This document shows positions 41,330 to 49,869 of a stretch of 59,374 nucleotides of DNA, piece by piece; position 1 is the first letter of the stretch, and each line of letters starts with the position of its first letter. The stretch is from positions 1-59,374 of the forward strand of contig DLPD01000029.1 of NCBI GenBank assembly GCA_002479785.1. Reading direction: 5' to 3'. The position numbers were made by a program, and so were the translations under genes. This DNA comes from Cytophagaceae bacterium UBA7467. GTDB taxonomy: Bacteria > Bacteroidota > Bacteroidia > Cytophagales > Spirosomataceae. Below the pieces are notes generated by a model, which was not told the DNA's origin, searched no databases, and was given only the letters and a program-made list of their open reading frames with translations.

Positions 41330-42537
41330 TGTCCACTAAGAAGCTACATATCGTCCTCCTATCCTACCACGACAGCAATGGCGGGGCGGGGATTGCCGCG
41401 GGCAGATTAAAGGTAGCTTTGGAAAAAGCAGGACATCAAGTGGACTACCTCGTCAGGGAAAAAGCAAGCACTTCAAACGCGATAAAATTCGGTACTGGAC
41501 TTATTTCTTGGTTAAAATTTATAGCCGAGCGCTTGTTCTTTTTGCGTTTCGAGAAAGACAAATCGATTCGATTCCTATTTAACCCGGGTGTGTTTGGGAG
41601 TGATATTTCGAAACATCCGCTGATTCAACAGGCTGATATCGTGCATTTGCATTGGGTGAATTTTGGCTTTTTATCTGTGAGCGATATCGCGTCCTTGACA
41701 CGTTTGAACAAACCTGTCTTCTGGACCTTACACGATATGTGGGCCTTTACCGGTGGATGCCATCACAGTGGTGCATGCGAACATTTTCAGCAGAGCTGTG
41801 GAGATTGCAAATTCTTGAAAAACCCCCATCCCACTGATCTTTCACACCGATTGTGGGAGGCAAAGAAAACGGAATTCGCCTCGAATAACCTGCACATCAT
41901 TACCTGCAGCGATTGGCTGGGAAAAAGGGCGAAACAAAGTAGTATTTTGGGAAGCCACTCCATTCAAACCATTCCAAACGCGATTGATACGGAATTCTTT
42001 TCGCCAAACGACGCTACTGGATTAGGATTAGATGCGAACAAAAAATATGTCCTTTTCGTCGCCATGCGCGTAAATGCTCCTGCTAAAGGATTTCATCTTT
42101 TGAAAGAGGCCTTGCACTATTTAGATGCAGCGACCACCGAACTTCTGATTGTGGGAGGAGAAATGAAGGAGGAATTACCATTGAAAGCACATAATTTCGG
42201 GCAGATTTCAGACCCAGCCAAAATGCGCGATATCTATGCTGCGGCAGATGTGTTTGTCACGCCTTCTTTGGAAGAAAACTTACCCAATACAATCATGGAA
42301 GCAATGGCTTGTGGCACGACTTGCGTCGGATTCGAAGTGGGAGGAATTCCAGAAATGATTAAACATGAAGTGACGGGCTATGTCGCACAGGCATTTGACC
42401 CAAAAGATTTAGCAAAAGGCATAAACTGGTGCCTTCAATCTACTACCTCAGGATCAAAATCAAGAGAGCGCGCCCTACAATTATACGACCAAAGCATTGT
42501 CGCCCAGCAACACCTCGACTATTATGCCCAAGCTTAG
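41329..42537 (+). CDS. GT4-family glycosyltransferase with cysteine cluster
   Basis: The 402-residue GT-B protein has LSYHDSNGGAGIAAGRL at the N-terminus and the GT4 donor-binding block SLEENLPNTIMEAMACGTTCVGFEVGG near the C-terminus. An insert GGCHHSGACEHFQQSCGDC (about residues 142-160) has four cysteines and histidines that could bind a metal. This insert is common in WcaC-like glycosyltransferases of colanic acid-type clusters. The ATG shares one base with the wecB stop, so translation is probably coupled. The UDP-ManNAc made by WecB is a possible but unproven donor. Confidence 0.88.
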   Translation: MSTKKLHIVLLSYHDSNGGAGIAAGRLKVALEKAGHQVDYLVREKASTSNAIKFGTGLISWLKFIAERLFFLRFEKDKSIRFLFNPGVFGSDISKHPLIQQADIVHLHWVNFGFLSVSDIASLTRLNKPVFWTLHDMWAFTGGCHHSGACEHFQQSCGDCKFLKNPHPTDLSHRLWEAKKTEFASNNLHIITCSDWLGKRAKQSSILGSHSIQTIPNAIDTEFFSPNDATGLGLDANKKYVLFVAMRVNAPAKGFHLLKEALHYLDAATTELLIVGGEMKEELPLKAHNFGQISDPAKMRDIYAAADVFVTPSLEENLPNTIMEAMACGTTCVGFEVGGIPEMIKHEVTGYVAQAFDPKDLAKGINWCLQSTTSGSKSRERALQLYDQSIVAQQHLDYYAQA

Positions 42538-43288
42538 TATTATCACCATCACCTACCAGGCAGAGGCCTACATCGAACGCACACTTCATAGTGTTTTCGA
42601 GCAAGGTTGTGCACAGGAAATCGATTATATCGTCGTAGATGGTGCGTCTAAAGACCGAACGTTAGAAATCATCGAAGCAAATAAAGCCAAGATTAATCAG
42701 GTCATTTCTGAAAAAGACCAAGGTATTTACGATGCAATGAATAAGGGAATGCAAATAGCTAAAGGTGATTATGTCCTTTTTTTAAATGCAGGGGACACAT
42801 TTGCTTCTTCATCTACGTTGAAAAAGATCCTAATTGAACTTGCGTCGAATCCAGATGTCCTATTCGGAGAAGCCGTTTTTGTGAATAAGGAGGGACAGCC
42901 ATTGGGTCTTCGTAGTGAGGTGACGCCTCATCGTTTGCCTGCAAAATTAAGCTGGAAAGATTTCAAATATGGAATGCTTGTATGTCATCAAGCATTTATT
43001 GCCAAACGTAGTATCGCTCCCTTGTTTAATTTGGAATATCGTTTAAGTTCAGATATCGATTGGGAGATTCAAGTATTGAAAAAAAGTCGTATTGTGCTGA
43101 AAACCGAATTTCCCATTTGCCATTACTTAATGGGAGGAGCATCCGTCCAAAATCTAAAACGATCCTGGAAAGAGCGGTATGAGGTTTTAAAATCACATTT
43201 TGGATTTTTATCTAATGTAATCAACCACCTGGTAATTATCACCAGAGGGTTGATTTTTGCCTTTAAAAAACAGGGTAAGTATTGGTAA
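42524..43288 (+). CDS. GT2-family glycosyltransferase
   Basis: Starting at the ATG at 42524 (MPKLSIITITYQAEAYIERTL) gives 254 residues, a standard GT-A fold. It has the nucleotide-binding VDGASKDRT, the SEKDQGIYDAMNKGMQIAKGDYVLFLNAGD block with the metal-binding D-x-D-like NAGD, and a SSDIDWEIQV acceptor-side motif. An upstream ATG at 42497 would add nine residues, but the family N-terminus begins at 42524. It overlaps the previous gene by 14 bases. The acceptor is unknown. Confidence 0.9.
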   Translation: MPKLSIITITYQAEAYIERTLHSVFEQGCAQEIDYIVVDGASKDRTLEIIEANKAKINQVISEKDQGIYDAMNKGMQIAKGDYVLFLNAGDTFASSSTLKKILIELASNPDVLFGEAVFVNKEGQPLGLRSEVTPHRLPAKLSWKDFKYGMLVCHQAFIAKRSIAPLFNLEYRLSSDIDWEIQVLKKSRIVLKTEFPICHYLMGGASVQNLKRSWKERYEVLKSHFGFLSNVINHLVIITRGLIFAFKKQGKYW

Positions 43289-43294
43289 ATCAGC

Positions 43295-43302
43295 TATATT
43301 TG
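43295..43302 (+). promoter_or_regulatory. TAnnTTTG promoter element with nearly leaderless start
   Basis: TATATTTG lies just after the GT2 stop and ends only 5 nt before the ATG at 43308. A transcript from it would begin at or next to the start codon. Confidence 0.4.
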
Positions 43303-43307
43303 TCTCC

Positions 43308-44078
43308 ATGAGATTTCGCATAACCCTTCTTTTTCTCACAATTAACTTGGTCAGTTTTGGCCAAAAATTCAGGTTTAATTCAGGCGTAGGAACCTCTTTG
43401 ATTTCGTGGCATGAGCAACAAATGACGTTAGATTTAGCCGCTGAAATTTCCTTTCAAAACCCCGAAAAAAATCACAAGACATTCATCGCCTTAAAAACGA
43501 TGGGGAATATCACTGGAACAGCCATCGACAGAAACACCTACACGTTCATCGAGCCACCAATGAATAATTATAACCAACCCATTCTGCCCACTGATATCCT
43601 GCAGGCAAGTTATCGAGGTGGAGAGGCGCAGGCAGGTGTCATTTGGAACACTATTAAAAATACGAAAAAGATTCATCTAACTCCGGTAATTAGCTTCTAT
43701 AGCCGATCATTAGCAAGAAAAATAAATTCCATGCGCTCTGAATATATAGAGGAAGAAAAATATTCCCTACATGGGATAAGTGGTGGAATGGGATTAGTTA
43801 TCCCTGGAAAAACTATCGTTCGCATTCAAGCCCAGGTATTTAAACCCTTATATGAAGAGGTGACCCTATATGGCCGTTATGTGGGCGTTCCATTTCAATC
43901 TTTAGTGTCTGATAAGCACTTAAATTTCAAAGCTAAAATTCAAGTCGTTAAAGGTAAATTCGGTTGGACTTTGAATCTGGAGACACTCAACTTAGGAGGA
44001 GCGGAAAATCCTAAATCAAAGTCAATCAAAGCATCACAGGCTATCATTCCATCGACCTTATTAACTTATTTCTTCTAA
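43308..44078 (+). CDS. Secreted, probably outer-membrane beta-barrel protein
   Basis: The start at 43308 yields a typical signal peptide (MRFRITLLFLTINLVSFGQ) and a 256-residue product; an in-frame upstream start at 43257 would place 17 residues before it and lies upstream of the promoter element. The mature part alternates polar and hydrophobic residues in strands of 8-10, as expected for a small barrel, without a recognisable family. It comes directly before the TonB-dependent receptor with a 1-bp gap, so the two may be co-expressed. Confidence 0.65.
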   Translation: MRFRITLLFLTINLVSFGQKFRFNSGVGTSLISWHEQQMTLDLAAEISFQNPEKNHKTFIALKTMGNITGTAIDRNTYTFIEPPMNNYNQPILPTDILQASYRGGEAQAGVIWNTIKNTKKIHLTPVISFYSRSLARKINSMRSEYIEEEKYSLHGISGGMGLVIPGKTIVRIQAQVFKPLYEEVTLYGRYVGVPFQSLVSDKHLNFKAKIQVVKGKFGWTLNLETLNLGGAENPKSKSIKASQAIIPSTLLTYFF

Positions 44079-44079
44079 G

Positions 44080-45984
44080 ATGAAGAAATTACTATTCCTC
44101 CTTTTTTACTATTCAGCCATTGCACAAACAGATTCTACCAAGGTTTTAGAGGAAGTTAAGGTCTATGTGTTTGAACAAAAAAGAAGTATACTTACTACCC
44201 CAGATGCCTTTGCTCGTAGTACAGATCTTCAACGCTATAGTTCGACTCAGTTTGTTTCCTCACTAAATGCTATGGCAGGGATTCGGATGGAGGAAAGATC
44301 ACCAGGTAGTTACCGAATTGCGATTAGGGGTAGCTCACTAAGGGCTCCTTTTGGCGTTCGAAATACCAAAGTCTACTGGAATCAGATTCCTTTTACAGAT
44401 GCCGGAAATAACACGTATATCTCCTTAGTAGAACCCGCGTTGTTTTCATCTTTAACGGTCACTAAGGGTCCAGCTGCGGGAATTTATGGGGCAGGAACGG
44501 GGGGAGTTTTACTATTTGAAAGTGTGGCAAGAGGTCATTCACTGAATACAGAGACCATTTATCATTCCTTAGGCGGAGTAAATACGACAATCGATTTATC
44601 AGCCGAAAATCACCGACTATTTACCTCCTTTAATCAACAAGAGGGATATCGTGCTCAATCAGCCGTGAAGAAACAATGGATTTCATACGAATTCCACCAC
44701 CAATTCGCAAATGACTTGAATGTAGACTTAAGTGCCTATTATGTAGATTTAGCCTACCAAACCCCAGGAGGCTTAACCAAAGCTCAATTCCTAGCTGATC
44801 CCAAGCAGGCAAGACCCGCAGCTGGTATTTTCAAGAGCGCGCAACAACAAGGGGCGACGTTTAAAATGAAAAGTTTTGGTTTAAGTGCACGTGCCTCACA
44901 AGTGTTGAATAATGTTTGGGCTTGGGATTTAAGTCAGGCTGTGCAAGTGAATGATGTCGAAAATCCGACTATCAGAAATTATGAAATTCGCCATGAACCC
45001 AATTATTCCACACGGGGAGTACTTCACAGAAAAGGAGTAATCAACAGCGATTTGGGATTTGAATACCAAAATGGACAACTGAATAGTTCCACTTACGGGA
45101 ATAACAGCGGAATTAAAGGTAACCTGACTCTCACCCAAAACACCCATGTCCAGCAAGGAAGTCTTTTCCTTCAGAATGAATATGCCGGTTTAGCCAATTG
45201 GATCTTTACTTTCTCTGGAAGTTTGAGTGGGTATTGGACAGAATACATCGGAAACGAAGCGATTTTCTCTCCTCGATTAGCCATTTTACGAAAATTAGGG
45301 CCGAATCAAAGTGTAGTTGCCAAAGTAGCTCACGGCTATTCTCCACCCAGCATAAGCGAATTAAGACCCTCATCTGGAGAAATTAATCGGGCTTTGAAAG
45401 CGGAAAAAGGCTGGAATCACGAAATTACATATCGGGGCAAGTACGCGAAATTCAATTGGGATCTGAGCATTTATCAATTCAACTTAGACGAAACCATTGT
45501 GGTTCGTAGAGCAATGGATGGATCTGATTATTTTACGAATGCGGGATCAACTACTCAGCAAGGATTAGAATTAAGTGCCTCTTGGTTAATTACTCCTAGA
45601 GTTACGCTGGAACAATCGCATACGTGGCAAAACTTCCGATTTGCCAATGGAAATTTCTTAACAGGAACTACACCCTATCAGCAAGCCAGCACACTACTTT
45701 GGAAACACCCCTGCGGAATAAGTATTATGCAAAACTTCCAATTTGTGGATTACCAATTCTTAAATGATGCTAATACGGAGCAAATGGGCTCCTACCGCCT
45801 CTGGAACACAAAAATAAGTTATGCTAAAAAAAGTTGGACACTCTGGGCGGCCGTGGATAATTTAGGTGATGAGCAGTATTCTTCAGGTCCAGATCTAAAT
45901 GCTACCGGAGGTCGCTTTTACAATCCCTCACCCGGGAGAAACTTTCACATCGGGTTAAGGCTTAACTTAACCTACTTGCGTTAA
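44080..45984 (+). CDS. TonB-dependent outer-membrane receptor
   Basis: The 634-residue protein has a short signal peptide (MKKLLFLLFYYSAIAQ) and a TonB-box-like EEVKVYVFE. A plug domain follows (STQFVSSLNAMAGIRMEERSPGSYRIAIRGSSLRAPFGVRN, then LTVTKGPAAGIYGAGTGGVLLFE), and a 22-strand-type barrel ends in FHIGLRLNLTYLR. No carboxypeptidase-like N-terminal domain or SusD partner is present, so it resembles siderophore/metal receptors of the FecA/FhuA type more than glycan SusC proteins. The ligand is not determinable. It overlaps the LytTR regulator gene by 23 bases at the convergent ends. Confidence 0.88.
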   Translation: MKKLLFLLFYYSAIAQTDSTKVLEEVKVYVFEQKRSILTTPDAFARSTDLQRYSSTQFVSSLNAMAGIRMEERSPGSYRIAIRGSSLRAPFGVRNTKVYWNQIPFTDAGNNTYISLVEPALFSSLTVTKGPAAGIYGAGTGGVLLFESVARGHSLNTETIYHSLGGVNTTIDLSAENHRLFTSFNQQEGYRAQSAVKKQWISYEFHHQFANDLNVDLSAYYVDLAYQTPGGLTKAQFLADPKQARPAAGIFKSAQQQGATFKMKSFGLSARASQVLNNVWAWDLSQAVQVNDVENPTIRNYEIRHEPNYSTRGVLHRKGVINSDLGFEYQNGQLNSSTYGNNSGIKGNLTLTQNTHVQQGSLFLQNEYAGLANWIFTFSGSLSGYWTEYIGNEAIFSPRLAILRKLGPNQSVVAKVAHGYSPPSISELRPSSGEINRALKAEKGWNHEITYRGKYAKFNWDLSIYQFNLDETIVVRRAMDGSDYFTNAGSTTQQGLELSASWLITPRVTLEQSHTWQNFRFANGNFLTGTTPYQQASTLLWKHPCGISIMQNFQFVDYQFLNDANTEQMGSYRLWNTKISYAKKSWTLWAAVDNLGDEQYSSGPDLNATGGRFYNPSPGRNFHIGLRLNLTYLR

Positions 45985-46678
45985 GTCGTTCCATTAATTC
46001 ACTAAGATGTGAATCACTCACCGCTATTTCGTAATTCCCTATTTTTATTCGCTGCTGCTTGATCGATTCAATCTTCTGTAAATTCACAATAAACGATTTG
46101 TGAACGCGCATAAAACCATGAGGCATAACTTTAGCCTCCACACTTTTCATCGTCTGCTTAGTCAAAATAGGGTATTTCTCTCCCTCTACATAGATCTTTA
46201 CGTAATCTTTCAATCCTTCTATATGAGTCACGGTAGGTACTGAAATACGTACAAGCGAATATTCCACATTGACGAAAAAGAAATCCTCTAATGGTTCCTT
46301 TCCTACTACATTTTTACCCACAAAAATATGATACGCTTTATTCGCACTCAATGCAAAACGATCTAAACTAACCGGCTTCATTAAATAATCCACCGCATCG
46401 AGATTGTAACTTTCCACCGCATAATTTGCATAAGCCGTCACAAAAATCACGAGTGGTTTTACGGCCAAAGAAGAAAGGAATGAGGTCCCTAGCAAGCCAG
46501 GCATCTGAATATCCAAGAAAAGTAAATCAACCTGCTCTTTTTGGAGCAATTCCATGGCCTCAAATGCATTCGAACAAGAACCTACTAAATTCAAAAATGG
46601 AATTTGCTTCACATTTTCCTCTAGTAATTTACGGCCCATCATTTCGTCGTCTACGACTATGCAGTTCATCTTTACCAT
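45962..46678 (-). CDS. LytTR-family response regulator
   Basis: The 238-residue protein has a receiver domain with phospho-acceptor Asp56 (LLFLDIQMPG), the acidic pair DDE at 10-12 and Lys in YLMKPVSLDRF. A C-terminal LytTR DNA-binding domain follows (VTHIEGLKDYVKIYVEGEKYPILTKQTMKSVEAK, then FMRVHKSFIVNL). It is the partner of the kinase gene 1 bp upstream on the same strand. Targets of such pairs often lie beside them, here the TonB receptor and the gene at 47894, but that is inference. Confidence 0.94.
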   Translation of the reverse strand: MVKMNCIVVDDEMMGRKLLEENVKQIPFLNLVGSCSNAFEAMELLQKEQVDLLFLDIQMPGLLGTSFLSSLAVKPLVIFVTAYANYAVESYNLDAVDYLMKPVSLDRFALSANKAYHIFVGKNVVGKEPLEDFFFVNVEYSLVRISVPTVTHIEGLKDYVKIYVEGEKYPILTKQTMKSVEAKVMPHGFMRVHKSFIVNLQKIESIKQQRIKIGNYEIAVSDSHLSELMERLNASRLS

Positions 46679-46679
46679 C

Positions 46680-47735
46680 TTATTTCAAAGTTAAGTTTAG
46701 CTCTACAGAGAAATTTTCTTCATCCTCCTCAATTAGTAAGGTATGTTTATTAGGATATAATAGTTCCAATCGACGCTTCACATTCTTCAAACCTATACCC
46801 GAGCTAGGGTCCTTAAATACCTGTTCCTCTTTGCCCTTTTTATTCTTTACACAAAAATGTAAACCCAGTTCGGTTGTCCCTAGAGTCACATAAATGAAGG
46901 GTTTATCTACTAAACCCACTCCATGTTTTACCGCATTTTCCACAAAGGGAATCAATAACATAGGCTCGATCATATGACCAGCTCCATTCCCTTTCACTTG
47001 AAAAACAAAATCAACATTTCCATCAAATCGCATTTTCTGGAGATCAATGTAATTCTCCACATAAGCTAATTCATTGGTTAAAGGAACCATTGTTTGATCT
47101 GAATCATACAGCATATAACGCATTAATGAAGACAAACGCATCGTCACGTCTTCTGCTTTTTCAGAAGCTTTAGTCCGGATCAAATACACAATACTGTTCA
47201 AAATATTAAAGATAAAATGCGGACTAATCTGTGAACGTAAAAAGGCTAATTCGGATTTTAGTTGCTCATTTTTCTGTTCCTCCTTGTTCGCATCTTGCTC
47301 TAAAAACTCTAATAATAAGCCATAGGCAGAAGCTATGGCAGATACCATGATGAGTGGAAATACCCCTAAAATCTCAGGGCCTGTGCCATGTTGATGTTCA
47401 AATTCTAAAAAGGTATGGTGAAATAATGTTTGCAACAAAAAGAAAGCCACATTGGTAACAATTAATGCCACGAAAAACAACCAGATACCTTTTCTCTTAA
47501 ATACAAATGGAATTAACAATAAGGTGATCACATAAAACAAGGGCATTACGGTGATTAACTCTACCCAAATATGCTCTGAGAATTCCGGATTATCATGCGG
47601 ATGTGGATGAGCCACTTCGTGGGTTTGATGCACTGGACTCAATAAAGGTAATCCTACCCACATTCCCCAAAGAATCAGGTTAAACAACACCTGAAAGGTG
47701 CGCTTCGTTTTCCTAGAATTAATAACCTGCCACAT
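46680..47735 (-). CDS. LytS/YehU-type sensor kinase with histidine-rich periplasmic loops
   Basis: The 351-residue protein has four membrane helices (about 14-32, 58-78, 83-102 and 122-142) and a His_kinase domain with phospho-acceptor His173 in QISPHFIFNILNS. The ATPase domain has PFVENAVKHG and GIGLKNVKRRLELLYP. The loops between helices 1-2 and 3-4 should both face the periplasm and are rich in His: HQTHEVAHPHPH (36-47) and HHTFLEFEHQH (106-116). This suggests metal binding. The ATG at 47735 is chosen because the TAGATTTG promoter element lies between it and an earlier in-frame ATG at 47765. Confidence 0.93.
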   Translation of the reverse strand: MWQVINSRKTKRTFQVLFNLILWGMWVGLPLLSPVHQTHEVAHPHPHDNPEFSEHIWVELITVMPLFYVITLLLIPFVFKRKGIWLFFVALIVTNVAFFLLQTLFHHTFLEFEHQHGTGPEILGVFPLIMVSAIASAYGLLLEFLEQDANKEEQKNEQLKSELAFLRSQISPHFIFNILNSIVYLIRTKASEKAEDVTMRLSSLMRYMLYDSDQTMVPLTNELAYVENYIDLQKMRFDGNVDFVFQVKGNGAGHMIEPMLLIPFVENAVKHGVGLVDKPFIYVTLGTTELGLHFCVKNKKGKEEQVFKDPSSGIGLKNVKRRLELLYPNKHTLLIEEDEENFSVELNLTLK

Positions 47736-47752
47736 AGCACAAATGATTTTTA

Positions 47753-47760
47753 CAAATCTA
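47753..47760 (-). promoter_or_regulatory. TAnnTTTG promoter element of the kinase-regulator pair
   Basis: On the minus strand TAGATTTG ends 17 nt before the ATG at 47735, the same spacing as at nadC, tsaD and the M16 gene. Confidence 0.55.
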
Positions 47761-47893
47761 GCCAAATAAGCGGAATCCTCCTCCTTCCTTCATCGATAGA
47801 ATAAGTCCTTTAATCTGCTAATAAAGCCTATGTATCTAATTGGATTTATTGAAACGCTATAATTTGTACATTCGTAAAAAAATAAAACAAAAT

Positions 47894-48556
47894 ATGAAAC
47901 ATTCAATTCGCCTTGCCTTGTTATTGTTCATTGGCTTTCAATCATTTGGCCAAGAAACGTTAATCAAATTAAGAAAGGACACAACCTCCACTATGAGAAC
48001 TTTATTCAAACCTAAAAAACTCAAATCAGTTGGTTTATCTCTCCAATCGCAGGTTCTTTTTGGCAAAGGAGGTCCAGAACGTGGAGTGGGTTTACAACTT
48101 CATTTGAACAATAAATTGTCTGTGGGGATCGCTTCCTTTAATTCAAATCCGCGCAATGATGACCCGAATCGCTATGCAGATGAACCACGTCGTCGATTTA
48201 ACGCATTGACGATGGAAATTACGCCTATGGCTAATAAGGTGTTTCATTTAAGTTTCCCATTAGCTATTGGACGTATTCAGGAGGAAGCTCCGCTGATCAA
48301 TTACCCTGCTTACCCTGGAACTGCCTATCAGCCTCTGCCCTACAGACAAGCTCATGATCGATTTAGCCATGGTCCACGTTCGTTAGGTGTTCAACCAGGC
48401 ATTAATCTAGAAGTGAATCTATTTAAATATGTGAAAGTATTCGGTGGTGCTAATTACCGTTTCGCTTTTGGGGAAGAAAAAACGGATGGGATGTCAAGAG
48501 CTGCGGGGACTTTAGGAATTAAAGTGGGGTTTTTTGACAAAAAAGTGAAGAGATAA
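47894..48556 (+). CDS. Secreted hypothetical protein, probable beta-barrel
   Basis: The 220-residue product starts with a signal peptide (MKHSIRLALLLFIGFQSFGQ), which decides the start at 47894 over an upstream ATG at 47840. The mature protein has strands such as GVGLQLHLNNKLSVGIASF and KYVKVFGGANYRFAF, as in small outer-membrane barrels, but no family is recognised. It is divergent from the sensor kinase, so a shared regulatory region (47766-47893) is possible. The stop TAA is immediately followed by a heptamer array. Confidence 0.6.
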   Translation: MKHSIRLALLLFIGFQSFGQETLIKLRKDTTSTMRTLFKPKKLKSVGLSLQSQVLFGKGGPERGVGLQLHLNNKLSVGIASFNSNPRNDDPNRYADEPRRRFNALTMEITPMANKVFHLSFPLAIGRIQEEAPLINYPAYPGTAYQPLPYRQAHDRFSHGPRSLGVQPGINLEVNLFKYVKVFGGANYRFAFGEEKTDGMSRAAGTLGIKVGFFDKKVKR

Positions 48557-48557
48557 G

Positions 48558-48758
48558 AGAGTAGAGATTTAAAGCACAGAGCACAAAGAATAAAGCATTG
48601 ATTTAAAGCACAGAGCACAAAGAATAAAGCATAGAGTTGGTATTAAAAAAGGGGACCTTATGGATCCCCTTTTTTAATGATATTATGAAACATATTTCAT
48701 ATACGTTTCCGCGAAGCGAATTCGAACTTTATGCTTTGTGCTCTATTCTTTATGCTTT
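48558..48758. repeat. Heptamer arrays in opposite orientation around a terminator
   Basis: AAAGCAC/AGAGCAC/AAAGAAT/AAAGCAT units fill 48571-48598 and are repeated at 48605-48632, forming a 34-bp tandem duplication (48565-48598 and 48599-48632) that differs at one base. After a terminator and a small hairpin with loop GAA (CGC-GAA-GCG at 48710-48718), four units in the opposite orientation follow at 48731-48758. There is no open frame of interest in 48557-48824; the repeats and the two terminator-like structures account for nearly all of it. Confidence 0.85.
48645..48676 (+). terminator. Rho-independent terminator after the barrel-like gene
   Basis: AAAAAAGGGGACC and GGATCCCCTTTTTT form a stem with a one-base bulge around TTAT, followed by T-rich sequence. 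It lies within the heptamer-rich region and ends plus-strand transcription. Confidence 0.75.
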
Positions 48759-48767
48759 AAAGGTAGA

Positions 48768-48834
48768 GAATTTTTGATTTTGTCATTCAGAAAATATCGC
48801 GCAGCGCATTTTGGAATGACAAAATTAAAAATTC
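48768..48834. repeat. 67-bp long hairpin at the end of nuoJ
   Basis: Arms 48768-48788 and 48814-48834 are complementary over 21 positions with one G-T pair. The 25-bp centre has AAAAT and ATTTT inner arms and a GCA loop at 48801-48803. The right arm contains the last two codons and the stop of nuoJ. Its core is closely similar to that of 16328-16394, but the arms are unrelated in sequence. Confidence 0.85.
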
Positions 48835-49340
48835 CGTTCCCCAGCCTCTCTCTTACCCAAAAGAACCGCACCTACCATTGCCACGAAGAACAAAATAGAA
48901 ACAAGTTCGAAAGGTAATAGGTACTCAGAATACAAGACTTTACCCAGGTTTTCTACCATACCTGTTTGAGAAATAAAACCTTCCGCTTGTGGTGTCATAA
49001 AGTTATTTTGACGCACTAAAGCGATTAAAACCACTAATAACGAGCCTGCGACTACAGAGCCAGCCAGTTTCGTGAGGTTTGATTTAGACTCTGGTTGGTT
49101 CTTACGTAAATCAAACATCATGATCACGAAAAGGAACAAAACCATGATGGCTCCAGCGTAAACGATGATGTTCACTGCCATTAAGAATTGAGCATTCAAT
49201 AGGACGTAATGTCCTGAGATGCAGAAAAAGGTAAACACAAGGTATAAAACCGAGTGGATGGGGTTCTTCGCCAAAACGACCATAAGGGCGCTTAGTAACG
49301 TTAAACCTGAAAGAAAATACCAAATATTAGAAATCTCCAT
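48825..49340 (-). CDS. nuoJ: NADH-quinone oxidoreductase subunit J
   Basis: NuoJ is an antiporter-associated membrane subunit of complex I. The 171-residue protein has five hydrophobic helices, beginning IWYFLSGLTLLSALMVVLAKNPIHSVLYLV and including the conserved VNIIVYAGAIMVLFLFVIMM. It is the last nuo gene here: after it the strand changes and repeats follow, so nuoK, L, M and N must be elsewhere. Its terminal codons are part of the 48768-48834 hairpin. The start is 6 bp after nuoI ends. Confidence 0.93.
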   Translation of the reverse strand: MEISNIWYFLSGLTLLSALMVVLAKNPIHSVLYLVFTFFCISGHYVLLNAQFLMAVNIIVYAGAIMVLFLFVIMMFDLRKNQPESKSNLTKLAGSVVAGSLLVVLIALVRQNNFMTPQAEGFISQTGMVENLGKVLYSEYLLPFELVSILFFVAMVGAVLLGKREAGERNF

Positions 49341-49346
49341 ATGACT

Positions 49347-49865
49347 TTATTTCCAGCCCTCACGCAAGTAGCGTTGGTCCATTTTTTCAACTAATTTATC
49401 TTTCCCGTAAATCACCTCATCGCGGCTATTGAATACAGGAACCATTTTATCGTGACGTAAGAAAATCGCTTCTTTAGGACAAGCCTCCTCGCAAAGACCA
49501 CAGAAAATGCAACGAAGCATGTTGATCTCGTATACTTTGGCATACTTCTCTTCGCGGTACAATTTCTCTTCTCCCTTCTTGCGCTCTTCAGCGACCATTG
49601 AAATAGCCTCTGCTGGACAAGCCACGGCACAAAGACCACAAGCCGTACAACGTTCTGCACCCTGCTCATCCTTCTTTAAGATGTGGTGACCACGGTAAAT
49701 CGGTCCTAAATAACGGGTTTGCTCTGGGTAACGAATCGTCACCGGTTTAGAGAAAAAGTGCTTTAACGTCGTCGCCATACCCCCTACAATCGCAGGAAGA
49801 TACATGCGTTCTGCTAAAGTCATTTCGCCTTGCTCGACTACCTTCGTTCGGTTACTTAATTTCAT
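49347..49865 (-). CDS. nuoI: NADH-quinone oxidoreductase subunit I
   Basis: NuoI holds two 4Fe-4S clusters (N6a and N6b) in the connecting arm of complex I. The 172-residue protein has the two ferredoxin-type motifs CTACGLCAVACPAEA and CIFCGLCEEACPKEA, with the last cysteine of each cluster shared in the crossed 2x4Fe-4S manner. The N-terminal amphipathic stretch (GGMATTLKHFFSKPVTIRYP) places it at the membrane surface. It lies 4 bp behind nuoH. Confidence 0.96.
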   Translation of the reverse strand: MKLSNRTKVVEQGEMTLAERMYLPAIVGGMATTLKHFFSKPVTIRYPEQTRYLGPIYRGHHILKKDEQGAERCTACGLCAVACPAEAISMVAEERKKGEEKLYREEKYAKVYEINMLRCIFCGLCEEACPKEAIFLRHDKMVPVFNSRDEVIYGKDKLVEKMDQRYLREGWK

Positions 49866-49869
49866 ATTG

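Noticed and set aside
35233..44078. Recently acquired genomic island for glycan synthesis
   Set aside because: No tRNA, integrase or attachment repeats are visible and codon use looks like that of the neighbours; the locus may be variable but transfer is not shown.
46426..46893. 155-residue plus-strand frame opposite the two-component genes
   Set aside because: It is antisense to both a clear LytTR regulator and the kinase end; Ser/Phe-rich composition is typical of a shadow frame.
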